Assembly: GCA_030642995.1 (NCBI GenBank)
Contig: DAOWMR010000088.1
Coordinates: 1-9,128, forward strand
Length of the DNA stretch: 9,128 nucleotides
Source: Spirochaetales bacterium
GTDB lineage: Bacteria; Spirochaetota; Spirochaetia; DSM-27196; SLST01
Direction: 5' to 3'
Position numbers and translations under genes: made by a program. The notes beneath the pieces are model-generated. The model made no database searches, was not told the DNA's origin, and saw only the letters and a list, made by a program, of their open reading frames with translations. This document shows, piece by piece, positions 1 to 5,202 of the stretch; position 1 is the first letter of the stretch, and the number at the start of each line of letters is the position of its first letter.

Positions 1-61
1 CAACGATATCGGTCATGTGGAGTGTCATGATTCCCCGGCACGCTACTGGAGGCTGCCGACG

Positions 62-90
62 GTGTCAATGGCGCACATCGGTGCTATGCT
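62..90 (+). promoter_or_regulatory. candidate sigma70-type promoter with extended -10
   Basis: A -35-like GTGTCA (62-67, four of six matches to TTGACA) is followed after 17 bp by TATGCT (85-90). The TGC just before the -10 makes an extended -10 (TGnTATnnT). It sits about 20 bp upstream of the start at 112, leaving a short leader that holds the ribosome site. This is pattern matching by eye only, and the sigma factor preferences of the host are unknown. Confidence 0.35.
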
Positions 91-100
91 GGGGCTGGCC

Positions 101-106
101 GGGAGG
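101..106 (+). promoter_or_regulatory. ribosome binding site deciding the start at 112
   Basis: GGGAGG lies five bases before the ATG at 112. An in-frame GTG at 106 overlaps this Shine-Dalgarno sequence and so is an unlikely start. The ATG also gives a cleaner signal peptide, with a positive charge right after Met. Confidence 0.6.
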
Positions 107-111
107 TGCTT

Positions 112-816
112 ATGAAACGCACAATGATCATTGGTTTTGTAATTTTTTTCGCGCTGGGGCTGATCATGCCGCTCGCGGCACAGAGTGTCGGTGGTGGGTT
201 ATCGTTCTGGGTTCCGGAGTCGCTGTACCTCGGCAGAGGAGGAAGTGTCGGCATCGAGTCGGCGTTGGGCTCGAGTGTTGGATTGGGCGACATACTCAGC
301 CTGCCCTTCGGCATCGCCTACAACAAGGTATATGGCTTACTCCCTGAAGGGGACGGCGTGGGGACAGAGGCGTCGCCGTGGTTCGTTGCCGACACCCTCC
401 TCGGGTTTGTCATGGCGAAGGTCCGACTCCCGATTGGCCCGCTCTACGTGGATGTCTTTGGTGGCGGCGCAGGGGTCTGGAACATGACCCTGATACCGCT
501 GGCAAGGAACATCGAATCCGCAATCGCCGGCGCCGGACAGACCGTGACCTTCACCGAGCCACCGGTGATAGACGGCGGCCGGTTCGGCTGGGGATGGCAG
601 GCAGGCGGCGGGATCGGCATGGAAGTTGGCCCCGTCTCGGTTGATCTGAACGTCACCTATCGCGCGGTCAAGACGGCCGCTTCGGTGAGCGGCAGCTACT
701 ACTCGATTGATGAGGCCGGTCCGACCGTGGCTGAGCCCTTGAGCTACGGACCTGAATCGATCTTGATCCGACTTACGGGGTTCAACGTGGGGGTTGATGT
801 TTCCTTTGAGATGTAG
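112..816 (+). CDS. exported beta-barrel-like protein of unknown function
   Basis: The 234-residue product starts with a classic Sec signal peptide: MKR, a hydrophobic core at residues 5-19 (IIGFVIFFALGLI), then PLAAQS with probable cleavage near residues 23-25. The mature part is glycine-rich and built from alternating hydrophobic/polar stretches ending in aromatic residues, for example residues 109-124, 157-185 and 216-234. This pattern fits a small outer-membrane beta-barrel of about eight strands. The last strand ends VDVSFEM, with the Phe two residues from the end rather than at the terminus. I do not recognise a specific family; similar small secreted proteins are common in spirochaetes and other diderms. 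Export is well supported, the barrel is inferred, and the function is unknown. The gene appears monocistronic, with 53 bp before the next start. Confidence 0.7.
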   Translation: MKRTMIIGFVIFFALGLIMPLAAQSVGGGLSFWVPESLYLGRGGSVGIESALGSSVGLGDILSLPFGIAYNKVYGLLPEGDGVGTEASPWFVADTLLGFVMAKVRLPIGPLYVDVFGGGAGVWNMTLIPLARNIESAIAGAGQTVTFTEPPVIDGGRFGWGWQAGGGIGMEVGPVSVDLNVTYRAVKTAASVSGSYYSIDEAGPTVAEPLSYGPESILIRLTGFNVGVDVSFEM

Positions 817-834
817 AGGCCGAGCGGCAGTGTC

Positions 835-863
835 TTGACCCAAGTTGCCGCGGAGCGTAGGGT
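835..863 (+). promoter_or_regulatory. weak candidate promoter for the MNT/HEPN pair
   Basis: TTGACC (835-840, five of six matches to TTGACA) is followed after 17 bp by TAGGGT (858-863, three of six matches to TATAAT). If it is used, transcription would start at or very near the ATG at 870, giving an almost leaderless message. The weak -10 also overlaps the AGGGTG that could serve as ribosome site, so one of the two readings may be wrong. Confidence 0.22.
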
Positions 864-869
864 GCTCTC

Positions 870-1253
870 ATGAGCGGTGAGTTGTCGGCCGGTGGCGCCG
901 AGATGCGTGACTTCTTTGCCCGGAAGGCTGAACGGGTGAAGAAGGAACGCCAAACGCTCCTCGCCCAGGCCCAGGCGGACGCCAGAACAATAATCGACCA
1001 TATAGAGAAGACCTACAATCCGTTGCGCATCTATCAGTGGGGCTCCCTGGTGCGTATCGAAGGTTTTACCGAGCGCTCAGATATTGACATCGCAGTCGAA
1101 GGTCTGGCGCATCCTCTTGACTTGCACCGGATTCTTGACTTTGCAGAAACCGTAACAACAATGCCACTTGACATTGTGCCGATTGAAGAGATTGAGCCCG
1201 AGTATGCCAACGCTATCCGGACCAACGGGAGAGTGGTCTATGAACGAGAATGA
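870..1253 (+). CDS. MNT-family nucleotidyltransferase, MntA-like antitoxin
   Basis: This 127-residue protein has the minimal nucleotidyltransferase fold. A charged helical N-terminus (residues 12-46) leads into the GS motif (G58-S59), the paired acidic residues SDIDIAVEG (D71, D73) and the third acidic residue in PLDIVP (D101). All three metal-binding carboxylates and the GS are present, so it should be catalytically competent. Family members paired with HEPN proteins act as type VII antitoxins that add AMP to a tyrosine of the toxin. The spacing between GS and DxD is 11 residues, one more than the usual GSx10DxD. The stop lies 14 bp inside the downstream HEPN gene, in a different frame, as expected for a co-translated pair. 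The start at 870 has AGGGTG five bases upstream; an alternative ATG at 903 would remove 11 residues. Local GC is low (28 of 60 bases at 1141-1200), which hints at acquisition. Confidence 0.85.
   Translation: MSGELSAGGAEMRDFFARKAERVKKERQTLLAQAQADARTIIDHIEKTYNPLRIYQWGSLVRIEGFTERSDIDIAVEGLAHPLDLHRILDFAETVTTMPLDIVPIEEIEPEYANAIRTNGRVVYERE
1227..1233 (+). promoter_or_regulatory. ribosome binding site deciding the HEPN start at 1240
   Basis: GGGAGAG lies six bases before the ATG at 1240, inside the end of the nucleotidyltransferase gene. It favours 1240 over the upstream in-frame start at 1168, which would place 24 unrelated residues before the HEPN domain and overlap the upstream gene by 86 bp. 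Confidence 0.6.
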
Positions 1254-1719
1254 GATGAAGACCCTCACAGGCGAGGTGGAAAAAACATTGGTCGTCCTGC
1301 ACCGATTGTTCGACTATCTGTCCGAATTTCTCTCTGATCGTCTTCCGGGAATGGGAAGGACCACAGACAGTGCCTTTGTGGTGGCGGGCGCGCTGGAGAA
1401 TTACTACACCGCGGCGGAGACCCTCTTTGTCCGCATTTCCCAGGCATTTGAAAACAGCCTTCCGCCGGATCGATGGCACACTGAACTCCTTCACAAAATG
1501 ACCATTCAGGTTCCTGAAACACGGCCAAAGGTCATTTCCGACTCCACCGCCAATCTCATGGGCGAGCTCATGCGGTTTCGGCATTTCCGCCGTTACTACT
1601 TCGCCTTGGATTACGATTGGCGTCGGCTTGATGTCCTGATTTCCATCTCCCGCGACGCCCATACATCACTGACGACTGACCTGGAAGTGTTCCTGGCTGT
1701 GCTTTCGAGTTCCAAGTAG
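1240..1719 (+). CDS. HepT-like HEPN-domain protein (toxin partner of MNT), degenerate active site
   Basis: This 159-residue, mostly helical protein is placed directly after and overlapping an MNT nucleotidyltransferase gene, the standard arrangement of MNT/HEPN toxin-antitoxin systems. Near residues 109-126 it carries ELMRFRHFRRYYFALDYD, which lines up with the HepT-like family's typical F-R-H-F-x-R-H-x-Y block. HEPN RNases use an R-x4-6-H motif, and in HepT the tyrosine of RX4HXY is the AMPylation target. Here R114 is kept, but the expected His is Tyr (Y119) and the expected Tyr is Phe (F121). The protein may therefore be an inactive or altered toxin, or it may use H115 or Y119/Y120 instead. 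The fold and pairing are well supported, while activity is uncertain. The start is chosen by its ribosome site and by the 14 bp overlap with the upstream gene. Confidence 0.78.
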   Translation: MNENEMKTLTGEVEKTLVVLHRLFDYLSEFLSDRLPGMGRTTDSAFVVAGALENYYTAAETLFVRISQAFENSLPPDRWHTELLHKMTIQVPETRPKVISDSTANLMGELMRFRHFRRYYFALDYDWRRLDVLISISRDAHTSLTTDLEVFLAVLSSSK

Positions 1720-1735
1720 GCGTTGACCGCAAGAG

Positions 1736-1760
1736 TCGCGGAGAAAGTGAAGTGCCGCGA
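1736..1760. repeat. inverted repeat (hairpin 1 of 3)
   Basis: TCGCGG (1736-1741) is repeated inverted as CCGCGA (1755-1760) with a 13-base loop. The loop is long and no T-tract follows, so it is weaker as a terminator than hairpin 2. Confidence 0.45.
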
Positions 1761-1769
1761 AGAGAGGGC

Positions 1770-1791
1770 GCTGCCCCACGAGTGAGGCAGC
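1770..1791. terminator. candidate bidirectional terminator (hairpin 2 of 3)
   Basis: GCTGCC (1770-1775) pairs with GGCAGC (1786-1791). After one C/A mismatch, CA pairs with TG (1777-1778 with 1783-1784), closing a CGAG tetraloop. Flanking GG (1767-1768) and CC (1793-1794) could extend the stem past one mismatch. Its location between convergent genes fits a terminator serving both, but the usual T-run is absent. Confidence 0.45.
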
Positions 1792-1803
1792 CCCGGTGAG
1801 ATC

Positions 1804-1822
1804 GCTCCGACGAGGCCGGAGC
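1804..1822. terminator. candidate terminator for the minus-strand operon (hairpin 3 of 3)
   Basis: GCTCCG (1804-1809) pairs with CGGAGC (1817-1822) across a seven-base loop. It starts about 35 bp beyond the stop codon of the CDF gene on the minus strand. No T-run follows on either strand. Confidence 0.4.
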
Positions 1823-1856
1823 CGTGCTCGCAAGGTGTATCAACCGGCAGTATGTT

Positions 1857-2753
1857 TCAATGCAGGTCGCACTCCTCACACACGCGGTCGCTCGGCTCAA
1901 ACTCGAATGTTGAGTGATTGAAGCCCAGGTTCTCCGTCTCGGATCGAAGACGGGCCTTCAGGGCCTCAATCTCCCGCCAGTCGGCCTCCTTATCCACAAC
2001 CACATGACCTGAGAATACGGTGTAGTTCCCATCCAGTGACCAGACGTGCAAATCATGAACGTCCACGACCGAGTCCACCTCGCGGAGGCGGGAGGCGATC
2101 TCCCGAACGTCAACGTCGTCCGGCGCGTACTGGAGAAACACGCGGAGGGTTGCACGCAGATTTGGGACGATCTTTGCCAATACGAATATCGTGATGGCGA
2201 TGGAGAGGATTGGGTCGAGGACCGGCACCTCCACGAACATCATCACGATGCTCGCCACGAGTACCGCAAGCCAACCGAGGACATCTTCAATGAGATGCAG
2301 GAACACAACCCGCTGGTTGAGTTTGCTGCCGCCCCGCAGCCGCAGCACGGCGAGCAGATTCACGACGACACCAACGATGGCAATGGCGAGCATCCCCGTT
2401 TCGGAGACCGGCTCCGGATGCAGGATCCGGGGAATGGCCTTCAGCAGAATGTAGGTGGAACCGGCAATGAGAATCGCGGCGCTGATGAGCGCACCGAGCA
2501 CTGAGTATCGACGGTAGCCGAAGGTGAGCCGATGGTCTGCGCCCCTTTCGGCGAGATGCTCAAAACGCCAGGAGAGCGCGAGGGCAATTGAATCGCCAAG
2601 GTCGTGCACTGCGTCTGAGAGGATTGCCACACTGTTCGTGAAGAAACCGCCCACAATCTCGATGACGGTGAACGTGAGGTTCAGAAAGAACGCCGCACGA
2701 ATGGAGTTGACCGAATCACCGGTCTGGTGGTCATGTGCGTGTGCGTGTGCCAC
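1857..2753 (-). CDS. cation diffusion facilitator, probable zinc exporter (CzcD/ZitB type)
   Basis: This 298-residue inner-membrane antiporter would export Zn2+ or a similar divalent metal in exchange for protons. It opens with a His-rich tail (AHAHAHDH), followed by about six membrane segments spread over residues 20-200. The metal site is complete: H50 and D54 (VHDLGD) in segment 2, and H153 and D157 (HLIEDVLG) in segment 5. This His/Asp pairing is that of the zinc-type CDF branch. The cytoplasmic C-terminal domain follows from about residue 205, with DVHDLHVWSLDGN (H233, H236) and SGHVVV (H250). The last residues, CEECDLH, add two Cys and a His that could bind metal. The start is GTG at 2753; only three codons separate it from an upstream in-frame stop, so the start is nearly forced. 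It lies 33 bp after the hydrolase gene, probably in the same operon. Confidence 0.93.
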   Translation of the reverse strand: MAHAHAHDHQTGDSVNSIRAAFFLNLTFTVIEIVGGFFTNSVAILSDAVHDLGDSIALALSWRFEHLAERGADHRLTFGYRRYSVLGALISAAILIAGSTYILLKAIPRILHPEPVSETGMLAIAIVGVVVNLLAVLRLRGGSKLNQRVVFLHLIEDVLGWLAVLVASIVMMFVEVPVLDPILSIAITIFVLAKIVPNLRATLRVFLQYAPDDVDVREIASRLREVDSVVDVHDLHVWSLDGNYTVFSGHVVVDKEADWREIEALKARLRSETENLGFNHSTFEFEPSDRVCEECDLH

Positions 2754-2786
2754 GCGCCTATTCTACCGTCTCGCACGCCCACCCGG

Positions 2787-3599
2787 CTACGCGTGCGCGG
2801 AGCGCAGGAAGTCCAGGATAATTTCGTTGGCCTGGTCGGGAAACTCAAGACAGGCGAAATGCCCTGCGTCGGGAAGCTTCTCAGAGAGAGCACCCGGGAT
2901 TGAACCGGCAAGGGCGTCTGCGACCTTTCGGAAGTAGACATAGTCCTTCCCGCCGGAGAGGACAAGGGTTGGGACATCAATCTCTCCGAGTCGCTGGGAG
3001 ACCGGAGGATCGCAGCTGCGTCGGGGGTACCAGTGAAGGAAATGCCACCCTTTGAATCCGGCAAAGGCTCGCGTCAATCGGAAGTGCACATCCTCATTGC
3101 GGAGTGCCGGCGCGATGATGGGATTGGAGAACGCCAACTCGAAAGCACGCTGCAGATCCCCGGCGGCGTAAGACGACCTGGTGTCCTCCACGATCTTGAA
3201 AAACGCCTCGTTCACGCCGGCGACGCCGGGACCAGCATCGGGGTTGGCCAAAACCAGCGACTTCACCCGCTCGGGGTACTCGAACGCGAACTCCAGCGCG
3301 ACGTGGGCTCCTACACATTCGGTCACGAGATGTACCTCGCTCAGGCCAAGGAAGTTCAACAAGAGCTTGAGATCTTCATAGTCGGAGTATGGTGTGTCTT
3401 GCCGGGGTTCCGACGAGTGGCCAAACCCCCGTCGGTCATACCGCACCGTCAGGTAGTTTGGTGCGAAGGCGGGTAGCTGGCTGTCCCAGTAGGTCAGGTT
3501 GAGACCGAAACCCTGGATGAACACGACAGGAGCGCCCGTACCGACCGCTTCGTAGTAGAGACTGCCGCCGCCAACCTCGCAGTATCCGTTGCGATTCAT
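2787..3599 (-). CDS. alpha/beta hydrolase with cysteine in the nucleophile position
   Basis: This 270-residue protein has the alpha/beta-hydrolase fold at normal length. VVFIQGFGLN (residues 25-34) holds the oxyanion-hole loop, with QG in place of the common HG. YDRRGFGHS (54-62) matches the usual D-x-R-G-x-G-x-S turn. The nucleophile elbow reads VTECVGAHVA (92-101), so the expected Ser of GxSxG is Cys95 and the first Gly is Thr. The acid is Asp219 (SGGKDYV) and the base His247 (DAGHFAC). Cys nucleophiles occur in dienelactone hydrolases, but overall this looks like the general esterase/epoxide-hydrolase-like group; the substrate is unknown. No signal peptide is seen, so it is cytoplasmic. 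The ATG at 3599 is chosen because GAGGTG sits four bases upstream and the conserved fold begins right after it; a longer in-frame start at 3668 would run through the promoter region. It is the first gene of a probable operon with the CDF exporter. Confidence 0.85.
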   Translation of the reverse strand: MNRNGYCEVGGGSLYYEAVGTGAPVVFIQGFGLNLTYWDSQLPAFAPNYLTVRYDRRGFGHSSEPRQDTPYSDYEDLKLLLNFLGLSEVHLVTECVGAHVALEFAFEYPERVKSLVLANPDAGPGVAGVNEAFFKIVEDTRSSYAAGDLQRAFELAFSNPIIAPALRNEDVHFRLTRAFAGFKGWHFLHWYPRRSCDPPVSQRLGEIDVPTLVLSGGKDYVYFRKVADALAGSIPGALSEKLPDAGHFACLEFPDQANEIILDFLRSAHA

Positions 3600-3603
3600 T
3601 ACG

Positions 3604-3609
3604 CACCTC
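3604..3609 (-). promoter_or_regulatory. ribosome binding site deciding the hydrolase start
   Basis: On the minus strand GAGGTG lies four bases before the ATG at 3599. It is the best Shine-Dalgarno match near this gene and supports the shorter 270-residue form. Confidence 0.6.
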
Positions 3610-3615
3610 GTGTTT

Positions 3616-3644
3616 ATGATATGACGGCGCCCCCGAACCCGCAA
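3616..3644 (-). promoter_or_regulatory. candidate promoter of the hydrolase-CDF operon
   Basis: Read on the minus strand, TTGCGG (3644-3639) is followed after 17 bp by TATCAT (3621-3616), a five of six match to TATAAT; the -35 matches at three of six. Transcription would begin about ten bases before the ATG at 3599. No operator repeats typical of a zinc repressor are obvious. Confidence 0.35.
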
Positions 3645-3766
3645 CTGCCGGATGGGGCGATACGGCAAGAAAGCCGGAGAAACAGGAGTGCTTTTCGCAG
3701 AGCATTGGTGGTACAGCAGTTCACCAAACGACTCGTCTACGGTACGGTGGAGCCGTTGGGAGCATC

Positions 3767-5122
3767 ATGGGCATTTCAATCGACACCAGCACGACCGCTC
3801 CGTGGAAAGAACGCTATCGTGCCCAAGTCTTCCCACAGGCGATCATTGCACCGGGCAACCCCGGGCGTGGACTCGCGGCAACCGATCCTGACGGTATTCT
3901 CCAACTTCACGCGTGGGACACCGAGACCGGCGCCCTTCAGCGCCGAACAGATCTGGCGACGGGCATTCGTCGCGGATACCTCTCGCCAAGCGGTGATTGG
4001 ATCTACTACCACCACGACACCCGGGGTGACGAGATCGGTCACCTGTACCGGGTCCCGTGGGCAGGAGGGACGGCTGAGAATGTCACGCCGGAGATGGCCG
4101 AGTACGCAATGCTCACCTGCACGGAGAGCCAAGATGGTAAGCTCCTCTCCCTGACCCATGCCGACAGCGAGGGCTTCCACATTCAGGTGCGGACAGCGGG
4201 CGGCGGGCCGCATTTTTCCGTGAACAAGAAGTCAATGTCCGCCGGGATGGATTTCTCCGCGGATGGCCGGCTTGGCATCCTCGCCACGACGGAGCGCAGT
4301 GGGTCGGTCGATTTCAGTCTCGAAGCGTATGACATGGAGTCCGGCGACCGTATCGCGGAGCTCTGGGACGGAGTGGGCACCACCATGCGAGCGATCATGT
4401 TCTCTCCGGTCGCGCGTGACGAGCGACTCCTTGCGACAACCAATACCGGCGGATTTGCCCGGCCGTTCCTCTGGAATCCACGCACCGGCGAGCGGACGCC
4501 AATCGATCTCGGGGAGATTTCCGGGGAGGTGGTTCCGTGGGACTGGAGTCAGGACGGGCGGAAACTCCTGATGACCGTTGTGGACCAAGCGTTGTTCCGG
4601 TTGTTTGTCTACGATCTGGAGAGCCTTGAACTCACGGAGACGGCGCACGACGGTGGTACGATTGCCTCCGCCCAGTTCATTGGAAACGATGTTCTCTTGC
4701 TCACGAGCGACTCGGCGCATCCCTGGCGCGCGGTTCGCCGAACGGTCATCGGCCGTGATGACGCCGGCGGCAGGGAGGAAACCATGCTTCGCGGCCACGA
4801 CGTCCCCGAAGCAGCGAAGTGGAGATCCGCGAACTTCACCGGCGCTCGCGAGGAAACGGTTCACGCCTGGATCGCGACGCCGCCCGGGAACGGACCGTTT
4901 CCCACCGTGGTGCACACGCACGGCGGCCCGAGCGCGATCATGACCGACCTCTATCTCCCGGACGCCCAGGCATGGATCGATCACGGATTTGCATTCTGTT
5001 CCATCAACTATCACGGAAGCACCACGTTCGGCGCCGACTTCAAGAACTGCATCAACGGGAACCTCGGAGAGCTGGAAACTCAGGACGTTGCCGCCCGGAT
5101 CGTGAATGGGCGGCGACGCTGA
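3767..5122 (+). CDS. S9 prolyl oligopeptidase-like peptidase, C-terminally truncated (probable pseudogene)
   Basis: The 451-residue product has two parts. Residues about 20-350 form a TolB/WD40-like beta-propeller with repeated LSPSGDWIYY / FSADGRLGI / WSQDGRKLL strands. From about 355 the alpha/beta-hydrolase domain of S9 peptidases begins: HTHGGPSA (384-390) is the oxyanion loop and SINYHGSTTFGADF (412-425) and GNLGELETQDVAA (431-443) are family hallmarks. It then ends NGRRR-stop. Complete family members are about 600-650 residues; the nucleophile GxSxGG, the Asp and the His all lie in the missing part, so peptidase activity is impossible. No other frame downstream resumes the homology, so this is loss of the 3' part and not a simple frameshift. 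There is no signal peptide. The start has TTGGGAG four bases upstream. The reading frame is open and a propeller-only product could still be made, but decay is more likely. Confidence 0.82.
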   Translation: MGISIDTSTTAPWKERYRAQVFPQAIIAPGNPGRGLAATDPDGILQLHAWDTETGALQRRTDLATGIRRGYLSPSGDWIYYHHDTRGDEIGHLYRVPWAGGTAENVTPEMAEYAMLTCTESQDGKLLSLTHADSEGFHIQVRTAGGGPHFSVNKKSMSAGMDFSADGRLGILATTERSGSVDFSLEAYDMESGDRIAELWDGVGTTMRAIMFSPVARDERLLATTNTGGFARPFLWNPRTGERTPIDLGEISGEVVPWDWSQDGRKLLMTVVDQALFRLFVYDLESLELTETAHDGGTIASAQFIGNDVLLLTSDSAHPWRAVRRTVIGRDDAGGREETMLRGHDVPEAAKWRSANFTGAREETVHAWIATPPGNGPFPTVVHTHGGPSAIMTDLYLPDAQAWIDHGFAFCSINYHGSTTFGADFKNCINGNLGELETQDVAARIVNGRRR

Positions 5123-5149
5123 CATGCACCGGCGGATGGAGAGATTTAC

Positions 5150-5178
5150 GATTCGGTGTGGTGGAATGCGAATCGGTG
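5150..5178 (+). repeat. direct and inverted repeat upstream of the binding-protein gene
   Basis: GATTCGGTG (5150-5158) and GAATCGGTG (5170-5178) match at eight of nine bases and are spaced 20 bp apart, two helical turns. The same bases form a perfect inverted repeat, GATTCG (5150-5155) with CGAATC (5169-5174). This is about 25 bp before the start at 5203, so it could be an operator, but short repeats like this also arise by chance. Confidence 0.3.
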
Positions 5179-5202
5179 ATACACTGAGATGAGAGATACG
5201 AC

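Larger units (their letters stand above)
1720..1856. other. convergent intergenic region with three hairpins
   Basis: This 137 bp stretch separates the 3' end of the HEPN gene (+) from the 3' end of the CDF transporter gene (-). It has no reading frame I would call a gene. It holds three perfect six-base inverted repeats in a row (1736-1760, 1770-1791, 1804-1822). None is followed by a T-run on either strand, so classical intrinsic termination is not clearly shown. Confidence 0.6.
3600..3766. other. divergent intergenic region
   Basis: This 167 bp stretch separates the divergent hydrolase (-) and truncated peptidase (+) genes. It contains a candidate minus-strand promoter and both ribosome sites. 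I could not find a convincing promoter for the plus-strand gene, which would fit decay of that gene. Confidence 0.5.

Noticed and set aside
337..843. Minus-strand frame of 168 codons opposite the exported protein
   Set aside because: There is no ribosome site or motif, whereas the plus-strand product has a convincing signal peptide and ribosome site.
1168..1239. Upstream extension of the HEPN protein
   Set aside because: It would overlap most of the catalytic end of the nucleotidyltransferase gene, and the start at 1240 has a good ribosome site.
2046..2504. Plus-strand His/Glu-rich frame inside the CDF gene
   Set aside because: It is a shadow of the CDF coding strand; the His and Asp runs come from reading membrane-segment codons in reverse.
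4232..5125. Open frame of 297 codons on the minus strand opposite the S9 peptidase
   Set aside because: The plus strand has unmistakable propeller and S9 motifs, and the antisense translation shows no domain.
5123..5202. Frameshifted continuation of the S9 peptidase
   Set aside because: All three frames were read and none shows the GxSxGG elbow or other family sequence; the region is too short to hold the missing part.
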